From NCBI GenBank assembly GCA_023253295.1, contig JALRGZ010000152.1, positions 1 to 12,677 of the forward strand: a DNA stretch of 12,677 nucleotides, read 5' to 3'. This document shows, in pieces, positions 7,398 through 12,677 of the stretch (its first letter is position 1; every line of letters starts with the position of its first letter). Under the pieces are notes generated by a model. The model saw only the letters and a program-made list of their open reading frames with translations. It was not told the origin of the DNA and searched no databases. This DNA is from Flavobacterium sp. Its GTDB lineage: Bacteria > Bacteroidota > Bacteroidia > Flavobacteriales > Flavobacteriaceae. The position numbers and the translations under genes are program-made.

Positions 7398-10184
7398 TTA
7401 TAGCTTTTCCTTGAGATATTGAGCGGTAATCGATTTTTTATTCTTGATTATTTCTTCAGGAGTTCCCACAGCTAATAATTGTCCGCCATTTTCTCCTCCT
7501 TCGGGACCTAAATCAATAATCCAATCGGCACATTTTATGAGATCGAGGTTGTGTTCAATAACTAATAAAGAATGTCCTTTTTCGATCAATGCATCAAAAG
7601 AAGCTAAAAGTTTTTTAATATCATGAAAATGTAAACCGGTAGTTGGTTCGTCAAATACAAATAAAGCTTTGTCTTTAGTTGCTCCTTTAACTAAGAATGA
7701 AGCTAGTTTGATGCGTTGAGCTTCCCCACCAGAAAGAGTAGAAGAGGATTGTCCTAACTGAACATAACCTAAACCAACATCCTGTAAAGGTTTTAGTTTT
7801 TGCGAAATTTTATTTTGCTTGTGTTCGCCAAAAAAGTGTACCGCATCATCAATGGTCATTGTTAAGATGTCATTGATGTTTTTACCTTCATAGATAACTT
7901 CTAAAACTTCTTTTTTAAAGCGTTTGCCGTTGCAGGTTTCACAAGGAAGTTGCACATCGGCCATAAACACCATTTCTACATTAATAGTTCCTTCGCCACT
8001 ACAAGTTTCGCAACGTCCACCATCCACATTAAAAGAAAAATGTTTGGCTTGGTAACCTCTTATTTTGGATAATTTTTCCTTTGCAAATAATTCACGAATA
8101 TCATCATAGGCTTTAATATAGGTTACCGGATTAGATCGAGAACTTCTTCCTATTGGATTTTGATCTACATATTCGATATGTTTGATGTGTGAAAATGAAC
8201 CGGACATTTCAGTAAATTGTCCGGCTTTTTCACCCGCATGTTCTAATTTTTTTTGTAGAGCAGGGAAAAGAATTTTTTTGACCAATGTACTTTTTCCACT
8301 TCCTGAAACTCCGGTAATTACCGAAAGTACATCCAGTGGAAATTGAACATCAATATTTTGTAAATTGTTTTCTCGTGCTCCTTTGATTTCGATGAAATTT
8401 TTAAATGGGCGTCGTTTTTTAGGAACCGAAATTTCTAAATCGCCATTTAAATACTTGGAAGTCAAAGAAGTTGATTTCAGAATTTCGTCAAAAGTTCCCT
8501 GTGCTACTAAATTCCCACCAAAAGTTCCTGCTTCGGGACCGATATCGATAATCATATCGGCAGCTTTCATGATGTCTTCATCATGTTCTACCACAATTAC
8601 TGTATTGCCTAAATCACGTAGTGATAATAATACTTTTATCAAACGTTCACTGTCTTTTGGATGCAAACCAATACTTGGCTCGTCCAGAATATACATAGAA
8701 CCGACCAAGCTACTACCCAGTGAGGTGGCTAAGTTAATTCGTTGCGATTCTCCTCCGGATAGAGTGGCTGAATTTCTATTTAGGGTTAAATAATCTAAAC
8801 CTACATTGCTTAAAAAAGACAATCGGTTATTAATTTCAACTAATAATCGTTTGGCAATTTGGGCTTCGTATTCGTTCAATTCGATACTTTTGAAAAAATC
8901 AACTAAATGTCGAATTGGTAAGTCTACTAATTCCGAAACGGTCTTATTATTGATTTTAATGTAGGAAGCTTCAGGACGTAAGCGCTTGCCTTTACAAGCC
9001 TGACATTTGGTTTTTCCTCTGTATCGCGATAACATTACGCGATTTTGTATTTTATAATTTTTCTCTTCCAGTTCTTTGAAAAAGTCATTCAATCCTTGGA
9101 AGTAAGAGTTTCCAGTCCAGATTAATTCTTTTTGTTCTTCGGTTAATTGAAAATACGGTTTGTGAATTGGAAAATCAAATTTATAGGCGTTATTGACTAA
9201 TTGGTCACGATACCAACTCATGCTTTCGCCACGCCATGGAAAAATGGCGTTTTCGTAAACTGATAAACTGGTATTCGGAATAACCAATTCAGCATCTATC
9301 CCGATGATGTTTCCGTAGCCTTCACAAGCCGGACAAGCACCATAAGGATTGTTAAAACTAAAAAGGTGTACGTTAGGTTCTAAAAAAGTAATGCCGTCTA
9401 ATTCAAAATTATTTGAATAATCCAATCGTTTTTCCGATTTTAATTCTTGTAAATAGCAAATTCCTTTTCCTTCATAAAAAGCCGTTTGTACGGCATCAGC
9501 AAGACGATTAAAGAAATCTTCTTCCTCTTTAACTACAATTCGGTCTATAATTAAGGTTACATCTTTGTTGTCTAAACTGTGTTGATCTATTTCGTCCAGA
9601 CGAACCGTTTCGTTGTCTACTAAAATTCTTGAAAATCCCTGTTGTAACAATACTTTTAATTTGTCTTCTAATTTTCTTCCTTCTTCAAGATGAATAGGAG
9701 CCAGAAGTAACCATTTGCTGTTTAATTCCAGATTTTTTACATCATTGATAACATCGGTTACTGTATTTTTTTTGACTTCACGACCGGATATTGGCGAAAA
9801 AGTTCTTCCAACTCGGGCATATAACAACTTAATGTAATCGTAGATTTCGGTTGAAGTTCCTACTGTTGAACGAGCATTAGTAGTATTTACTTTTTGTTCT
9901 ATAGCAATGGCAGGAGCAATTCCTTTGATGTATTCTACTTTTGGTTTGTCCAATCGTCCTAAAAATTGACGGGCATAAGAAGATAAGCTTTCTACATAAC
10001 GGCGTTGCCCTTCGGCATATAAAGTATCAAAGGCTAAACTTGATTTTCCTGAGCCCGAAAGTCCGGTAATAACCACTAATTTATTACGGGGAATTACAAC
10101 GTCAAGGTTTTTTAAATTATGAACTTGAGCGCCTTTAATGATGATATTTTTTTTAGGATCTATTTTCGAAAAGTCAACTTTCAT
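7398..10184 (-). CDS. uvrA: UvrABC excinuclease subunit A (UvrA)
   Basis: This is the DNA damage sensor of nucleotide excision repair: an ABC ATPase dimer that loads UvrB at lesions. From the chosen start it has 928 residues, close to the usual 940. First ATPase half: Walker A GLSGSGKSS (41-49), RRYVESLSSYARQFL (61-75), signature TLSGGESQR (474-482), Walker B ending ILDEPSIGLH (499-508). Second half: Walker A GVSGSGKST (625-633), signature TLSGGEAQR (816-824), FDEPTTGLH (844-852). The damage-binding zinc module is complete (C725, C728, C748, C751), and C394/C397 are present in the insertion region. The first zinc site has only its second pair (C284, C287); the expected first pair is replaced by FELDGITFLEP (260-270). 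The frame stays open 22 codons upstream, but the ATG at 10182-10184 gives the family-like start and follows a candidate promoter. Confidence 0.97.
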   Translation of the reverse strand: MKVDFSKIDPKKNIIIKGAQVHNLKNLDVVIPRNKLVVITGLSGSGKSSLAFDTLYAEGQRRYVESLSSYARQFLGRLDKPKVEYIKGIAPAIAIEQKVNTTNARSTVGTSTEIYDYIKLLYARVGRTFSPISGREVKKNTVTDVINDVKNLELNSKWLLLAPIHLEEGRKLEDKLKVLLQQGFSRILVDNETVRLDEIDQHSLDNKDVTLIIDRIVVKEEEDFFNRLADAVQTAFYEGKGICYLQELKSEKRLDYSNNFELDGITFLEPNVHLFSFNNPYGACPACEGYGNIIGIDAELVIPNTSLSVYENAIFPWRGESMSWYRDQLVNNAYKFDFPIHKPYFQLTEEQKELIWTGNSYFQGLNDFFKELEEKNYKIQNRVMLSRYRGKTKCQACKGKRLRPEASYIKINNKTVSELVDLPIRHLVDFFKSIELNEYEAQIAKRLLVEINNRLSFLSNVGLDYLTLNRNSATLSGGESQRINLATSLGSSLVGSMYILDEPSIGLHPKDSERLIKVLLSLRDLGNTVIVVEHDEDIMKAADMIIDIGPEAGTFGGNLVAQGTFDEILKSTSLTSKYLNGDLEISVPKKRRPFKNFIEIKGARENNLQNIDVQFPLDVLSVITGVSGSGKSTLVKKILFPALQKKLEHAGEKAGQFTEMSGSFSHIKHIEYVDQNPIGRSSRSNPVTYIKAYDDIRELFAKEKLSKIRGYQAKHFSFNVDGGRCETCSGEGTINVEMVFMADVQLPCETCNGKRFKKEVLEVIYEGKNINDILTMTIDDAVHFFGEHKQNKISQKLKPLQDVGLGYVQLGQSSSTLSGGEAQRIKLASFLVKGATKDKALFVFDEPTTGLHFHDIKKLLASFDALIEKGHSLLVIEHNLDLIKCADWIIDLGPEGGENGGQLLAVGTPEEIIKNKKSITAQYLKEKL

Positions 10185-10204
10185 ATGAAAAAATGCAATT
10201 TGTA

Positions 10205-10212
10205 CAAAAGTA
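10205..10212 (-). promoter_or_regulatory. Candidate -7 promoter element (TACTTTTG) for uvrA
   Basis: On the minus strand, TACTTTTG matches TAnnTTTG 20 bases upstream of the uvrA ATG at 10184. It would start transcription near 10198, giving a very short leader and ruling out the upstream in-frame ATGs as starts. There is no clear TTG at the -33 position. No LexA-type palindrome was recognised nearby. Confidence 0.4.
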
Positions 10213-10310
10213 ATCATTTTATAACTGAGAATAGAACAGAATCCAATCATAAAACGGAAAGCGATAAGGTTTTTAGTGTTGTGAAAAGGAATGTTGAAAT
10301 AATGTAAATA

Positions 10311-10340
10311 AATTATAAAATTTTATAAAATTTTATAAAA
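10311..10340. repeat. Phased 10-bp AT repeat (TTTTATAAAA) upstream of the sigma promoter
   Basis: Two perfect copies of the palindrome TTTTATAAAA (10321-10330 and 10331-10340) follow a degenerate third copy (AATTATAAAA, 10311-10320). The 10-base period is close to one DNA turn, so A/T tracts fall on one face. The block ends 33 bases before the -33 box of the sigma gene promoter. It could act as an UP-like element, a bent segment or a protein site. Confidence 0.6.
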
Positions 10341-10373
10341 GATTGTTTTTGGTTTAATTTTTGTTAAATTTTT

Positions 10374-10405
10374 TTGCAGAGCAAAATAATTATTTGTTAA
10401 ATTTG
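10374..10405 (+). promoter_or_regulatory. Bacteroidota-type promoter for the sigma factor gene
   Basis: TTG (10374-10376) and TAAATTTG (10398-10405) are separated by 21 bases, an excellent match to the primary-sigma promoter of Bacteroidota. Transcription would begin near 10412, leaving a leader of about 85 bases. The gene therefore seems to be transcribed by the housekeeping sigma rather than only by itself. Confidence 0.7.
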
Positions 10406-10448
10406 AAAATCAATTCATTAAAAAAATAAAGCGCCTATAGTACAAAAC

Positions 10449-10490
10449 TACTTTTTAGAAAATAGCCCCAATTTAACTCACTAAAAAGTA
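10449..10490 (+). repeat. 10-bp inverted repeat just before the sigma factor start codon
   Basis: TACTTTTTAG (10449-10458) and CTAAAAAGTA (10481-10490) are perfect reverse complements separated by 22 bases. The right arm ends five bases before the ATG at 10496. In the mRNA it could fold over the ribosome loading region, and in DNA it could be a dimer operator. The symmetry is directly visible; the role is inference. Confidence 0.5.
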
Positions 10491-10495
10491 TTACT

Positions 10496-11083
10496 ATGAT
10501 AGCTAATATTCAGACTCCAGACGCTTTGTTGGTAAAGGATTATGTAGCAGGGAACGAAGATGCCTTAGCTACTTTAATCAAAAGACACGAATCCAAAATT
10601 TATGGTTTTATATATTCAAAAGTATCCGATAGAGATATCGCCAATGATATTTTTCAGGACACTTTTATAAAAGTAATTAAAACGTTAAAATCCAATTCTT
10701 ATAACGAAGAAGGGAAGTTTCTTCCATGGGTCATGCGTATTGCGCATAATCTGGTTATTGATTATTTTAGAAAAAACAAGAAAATGCCTTTGTACAGAGA
10801 GACAGAAGAGTTTTCTGTTTTTTCGGTCATGTCCGATGATTCTCTGACCATCGAAAATCAGTTAATTGCTGATCAGGTTGAAATGGATATTCAAAAGTTA
10901 ATTGAAGAACTCCCGGAAGATCAAAAAGAAGTTTTGGTTATGCGTATGTATAAAGATATGAGTTTTAAAGAAATTTCAGAAGTAACAGGAGTAAGCATTA
11001 ATACTTCACTGGGAAGAATGCGTTATGCATTGATGAATTTGAGAAAAGTAATTGATAAACACCAAATTATTTTGACTAACTAG
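10496..11083 (+). CDS. ECF-type RNA polymerase sigma factor (sigma-70 family)
   Basis: The protein has 195 residues, the length of extracytoplasmic-function sigma factors, and would direct RNA polymerase to a specific promoter set. Region 2 spans about 24-94: ATLIKRHESKIYGFIYSKVS, then DIANDIFQDTFIKVIKTL (-10 and core binding) and FLPWVMRIAHNLVIDYFRKN (75-94). After an acidic linker (about 103-128), region 4 runs from about 133 to 186, with LPEDQKEVLVMRMYKDMSFK and EISEVTGVSINTSLGRMRYA, the helix-turn-helix for the -35/-33 box. There is no third domain. No anti-sigma gene with a membrane helix follows; instead a 47-codon ORF is 54 bases downstream. The leader is long and carries an inverted repeat at the start codon. 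The regulon cannot be inferred, but the neighbours are repair and peroxide genes. Confidence 0.93.
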   Translation: MIANIQTPDALLVKDYVAGNEDALATLIKRHESKIYGFIYSKVSDRDIANDIFQDTFIKVIKTLKSNSYNEEGKFLPWVMRIAHNLVIDYFRKNKKMPLYRETEEFSVFSVMSDDSLTIENQLIADQVEMDIQKLIEELPEDQKEVLVMRMYKDMSFKEISEVTGVSINTSLGRMRYALMNLRKVIDKHQIILTN

Positions 11084-11137
11084 ACAATATTTAGAAAGTA
11101 GCTACGTTATATTCTAACTAATCCTAAGATATACCGT

Positions 11138-11281
11138 ATGGCAAAAATTTACTCTAAAAAAAATCAAGTTACTACAAAGATGAAACCTAAAAAAGAAGTT
11201 ATTTCTTTTCTGCTAAGTTATTCCAAAGCACTTTACTTTATAAAAGTAGAAGACAAAAGTTTTGAAATTATAGCCAATTAA
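11138..11281 (+). CDS. Small basic protein downstream of the sigma factor, 47 aa, function unknown
   Basis: The 47-codon ORF runs from an ATG at 11138 to a TAA at 11279-11281. It encodes MAKIYSKKNQVTTKMKPKKE followed by VISFLLSYSKALYFIKVEDK and SFEIIAN. The first 20 residues are lysine-rich; the middle (about 18-34) could be an amphipathic helix, followed by a short strand-like end (FIKVEDKSFEIIA). No cysteines, signal peptide or clear membrane helix. It is co-directional with the sigma gene (54-base gap), has no promoter of its own that I can see, and ends 25 bases before a strong terminator, so the two are probably on one transcript. I have a general memory of similar short proteins beside this sigma gene in related genomes, which supports it being real, but that is unverified. 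A role as a sigma partner is only inference. Confidence 0.6.
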   Translation: MAKIYSKKNQVTTKMKPKKEVISFLLSYSKALYFIKVEDKSFEIIAN

Positions 11282-11305
11282 TTTAGCTAGCAATAGCTGT
11301 TTTGG

Positions 11306-11341
11306 TAAATCTCACTAGTTGTTTAAAGCTAGTGAGATTTA
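11306..11341. terminator. Bidirectional terminator overlapping the nth stop codon
   Basis: TAAATCTCACTAG (11306-11318) and CTAGTGAGATTTA (11329-11341) form a perfect 13-bp stem with a 10-base loop, followed on the plus side by TTTTTT. The last three bases of the right arm (11339-11341) are the nth stop codon read on the other strand. It ends the sigma/47-aa transcript and probably the convergent nth transcript as well. Confidence 0.9.
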
Positions 11342-11986
11342 TTTTTTATAACCCTCCAGATTGGTTTTTCGGCCAATTGTTCGGGTGATAATATCTTTTT
11401 CTAAGTCTAAACCACGTGCAGGCGAGTATTCTCTTCCGTACCAAATCATTTGCAAATGCAAATCGTTCCAGCATTCTTCCGGAAATAATCGTTTAGCATC
11501 TTTTTCGGTTTGCACTACGTTTTTTCCGTTAGACAAATTCCAGCGATACATTAAACGGTGAATATGCGTGTCTACCGGAAAAGCAGGATAACCAAATCCC
11601 TGCGACATCACCACACTAGCTGTTTTGTGACCTACAGCTGGAAGTGCTTCAAGGTCTTCGTAATTATCAGGAACCTGACCATTGTGTTTTTCGATTAAAA
11701 TATGTGATAAACCATGAATCCCTTTTGATTTCATAGGAGACAGACCACAAGGACGAATGATTTCCTTGATTTCTTCCACCGACATTTTAATCATGTCATA
11801 AGGATTATCTGCTTTCGCAAAAAGTAAAGGCGTAATTTGGTTCACTCTTACATCGGTACATTGAGCCGAAAGCAAAACCGCAATCAACAAAGTATAAGGA
11901 TCTTTATGGTCCAGTGGAATAGGAATACTAGGATAAAGTTCTTTTAACGTATTTATAACAAATGTTACCCGTTCTTGTTTGGTCAT
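11339..11986 (-). CDS. nth: Endonuclease III-type DNA glycosylase/AP lyase, lacking the iron-sulphur cysteines
   Basis: The protein has 215 residues, near the usual 211, and belongs to the helix-hairpin-helix family that removes oxidised pyrimidines in base excision repair. The N-terminal helices carry YTLLIAVLLSAQCTDVRVNQ (31-50), highly typical of Nth. The HhH motif is LPAVGHKTAS (115-124), with catalytic Lys121; the catalytic Asp is Asp139 in FPVDTHIHRL (136-145). These align with Lys120 and Asp138 of the E. coli enzyme. The C-terminal region (CWNDLHLQMIWYGREYSPAR, 172-191, then GLDLEKDIITRTIGRK) lacks the four cysteines (C-X6-C-X2-C-X5-C) that bind a 4Fe-4S cluster in most bacterial Nth; the only cysteine there is C172. 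Related Flavobacteriaceae may share this loss. The ATG at 11984-11986 is the natural start. A glycosylase with lyase activity is expected. Confidence 0.93.
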   Translation of the reverse strand: MTKQERVTFVINTLKELYPSIPIPLDHKDPYTLLIAVLLSAQCTDVRVNQITPLLFAKADNPYDMIKMSVEEIKEIIRPCGLSPMKSKGIHGLSHILIEKHNGQVPDNYEDLEALPAVGHKTASVVMSQGFGYPAFPVDTHIHRLMYRWNLSNGKNVVQTEKDAKRLFPEECWNDLHLQMIWYGREYSPARGLDLEKDIITRTIGRKTNLEGYKK

Positions 11987-12131
11987 TTTGGTTTAATTTT
12001 GAAATGTAAAGAAAAGAAATTTGGATGGTAATGGCAAAAAATCAATAGCAATGACAATTTCAATTTTCTTAATTAGTATTATTTATTGAAATAACTCATA
12101 ATTTATAATTCATAACTGATAACTTAAAACC
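11987..12131. other. Divergent AT-rich intergenic region between nth and bcp
   Basis: This 145-base region must hold the promoters of both nth and bcp, but no good TAnnTTTG box is visible in either direction; the best partial match is an AAATTTG-like string near 12019-12025. The bcp side contains short repeated words (ATAACT at 12091-12096 and 12113-12118, CATAA at 12097-12101 and 12111-12115). No RNA gene or palindromic operator stands out. Confidence 0.5.
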
Positions 12132-12584
12132 ATGATAAGATTAAAAAAAGGAGATAAAGCACCCGATTTTTTTGGCGTAGACCAAGACGGGAAACCACAT
12201 CAATTAGAAGATTATAAAGGAAAAAAATTAGTCGTTTTCTTTTATCCAAAAGCAAGTACGCCAGGTTGTACGGCTGAAGCTTGCGACTTAAGAGATAATT
12301 ACGAGCGTTTTCAGGCGAATAATTATGCTTTGCTAGGCGTTAGTGCTGATTCGGAAAAAGCGCAGGCTAAATTCAAAGATAAATACGAATTCCCTTTTCC
12401 TTTATTAGCCGATGAAGATAAATCAGTAATTGAAGCCTTTGGCGTTTGGGGACCTAAAAAGTTTATGGGACGTGAATACGATGGGATTCATAGAACCACT
12501 TTCGTAATTGACGAAAACGGAATCATCGATGAGGTGATTGAAAATGTAAAAACCAAAGAGCACGCCGCTCAGATTTTGAAATAA
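12132..12584 (+). CDS. bcp: Thioredoxin-dependent peroxiredoxin, BCP/PrxQ type
   Basis: The protein has 150 residues, typical of the bacterioferritin comigratory protein group, which reduces hydrogen peroxide and organic hydroperoxides in the cytoplasm with electrons from thioredoxin. The thioredoxin fold starts with LKKGDKAPDFFGVDQDGK (4-21). The active site is YPKASTPGCTAEACDLRD (38-55): peroxidatic Cys46 with Thr43 and Pro44 before it, and Cys51 five residues later as the resolving cysteine of the C-X4-C subtype. HRTTFVIDENG (120-130) supplies the conserved active-site Arg121. The ATG at 12132 is unambiguous. It is transcribed divergently from nth and ends six bases before a strong hairpin. 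Its place beside an oxidative-damage glycosylase fits a shared stress theme, but co-regulation is not shown. Confidence 0.95.
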   Translation: MIRLKKGDKAPDFFGVDQDGKPHQLEDYKGKKLVVFFYPKASTPGCTAEACDLRDNYERFQANNYALLGVSADSEKAQAKFKDKYEFPFPLLADEDKSVIEAFGVWGPKKFMGREYDGIHRTTFVIDENGIIDEVIENVKTKEHAAQILK

Positions 12585-12589
12585 TTGAT

Positions 12590-12620
12590 AACGCCACAAA
12601 AGAAATTCTCTTGTGGCGTT
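12590..12620. terminator. Terminator after bcp, possibly bidirectional
   Basis: AACGCCACAA (12590-12599) pairs with TTGTGGCGTT (12611-12620), a perfect 10-bp, GC-containing stem with an 11-base loop, followed by TTTATTT. It begins five bases after the bcp stop codon. It may also serve a convergent minus-strand gene entering from the right edge. Confidence 0.9.
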
Positions 12621-12631
12621 TTTATTTGAAA

Positions 12632-12677
12632 CTAATAAAAACCTAGATTAATTTTTATACTTTCGGAGTAGCTTCTC
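12632..12677 (-). CDS. Possible C-terminus of a convergent minus-strand gene (cut by window edge)
   Basis: Reading the minus strand from the right edge, one frame gives RSYSESIKINLGFY and a TAG at 12632-12634, 11 bases from the terminator stem. The alternating pattern ending in an aromatic residue resembles the last strand of an outer-membrane beta-barrel. A second frame (EKLLRKYKN, stop at 12648-12650) and a third (EATPKV) are also open briefly, so the choice is uncertain. The close terminator and the similar spacing at the other two convergent ends are the main support. Fourteen codons are too few for a family call. Confidence 0.35.
   Translation of the reverse strand, partial: RSYSESIKINLGFY

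Noticed and set aside
8365..8793. Plus-strand open frame of 142 codons inside uvrA
   Set aside because: It lies wholly antisense to a conserved ABC ATPase coding region; its content is the mirror of UvrA motifs and there is no promoter or start signal.
10185..10250. 22-codon N-terminal extension of UvrA
   Set aside because: The added residues (MIGFCSILSYKMITFVQIAF...) are unlike UvrA N-termini and would overlap the candidate -7 promoter box; the ATG at 10184 gives the usual start.
10311..10340. CRISPR-like or origin-like repeat
   Set aside because: The units are only 10 bases, directly adjoining with no spacers, and pure A/T; no DnaA boxes or cas genes are nearby.
1..12677. Mobile element, phage or defence system
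   Set aside because: No transposase, integrase, terminal repeats, target duplications, tRNA-linked junction, toxin-antitoxin pair or nuclease/helicase defence module was seen; all sizeable genes look like core chromosome of the same base composition.

Overview
The window looks like chromosomal DNA of a member of the Flavobacteriaceae, most likely Flavobacterium or a close relative. The DNA is AT-rich. Several intergenic regions carry the Bacteroidota promoter pattern (TTG, about 20 bases, then TAnnTTTG), and Shine-Dalgarno sequences are weak or absent. The protein families (DUF4834, YfhO, and a Bacteroidota-style UvrA and endonuclease III) fit the same group. No rRNA, tRNA, CRISPR array, insertion sequence, phage gene or integrase was seen. 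This is mostly core chromosome, not an accessory island.

Left part, minus strand (1-1213): an outer-membrane beta-barrel protein of the MetA/phenol-degradation 'transporter' type is followed 20 bases later by the N-terminal part of a GNAT-like acetyltransferase that runs off the left edge. They look like a two-gene operon.

Centre-left, plus strand (1335-6913): DUF4834 membrane protein, YfhO-family GT-C-like membrane protein, GT-B glycosyltransferase, and Wzx-like flippase. All four are co-directional with gaps of 42, 39 and 5 bases. Together they look like a small cell-surface glycan assembly or modification unit: a cytoplasmic sugar transfer, lipid-linked flipping, and transfer on the outer face. 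The second and third genes both appear to start with TTG. A small predicted membrane protein (98 aa) with its own good promoter follows and ends at a bidirectional terminator shared with uvrA.

Right part (7398-12584) holds genome maintenance and stress genes: uvrA (minus), an ECF-type sigma factor (plus) with a 47-codon ORF behind it, nth (minus), and bcp peroxiredoxin (plus). The uvrA/sigma intergenic region (about 310 bases) is the richest regulatory stretch. It holds divergent promoters, a phased TTTTATAAAA repeat, and a 10-bp inverted repeat ending five bases before the sigma start codon.

Three convergent gene ends are served by strong hairpins (7357-7392, 11306-11341, 12590-12620). The last lies close to what may be the tail of another minus-strand gene at the right edge.

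I found no clearly new defence or mobile system. The points most worth a second look are the 47-aa ORF paired with the sigma factor, the inverted repeat at the sigma start, the endonuclease III without iron-sulphur cysteines, the UvrA with half of its first zinc site missing, and the four-gene glycan unit.
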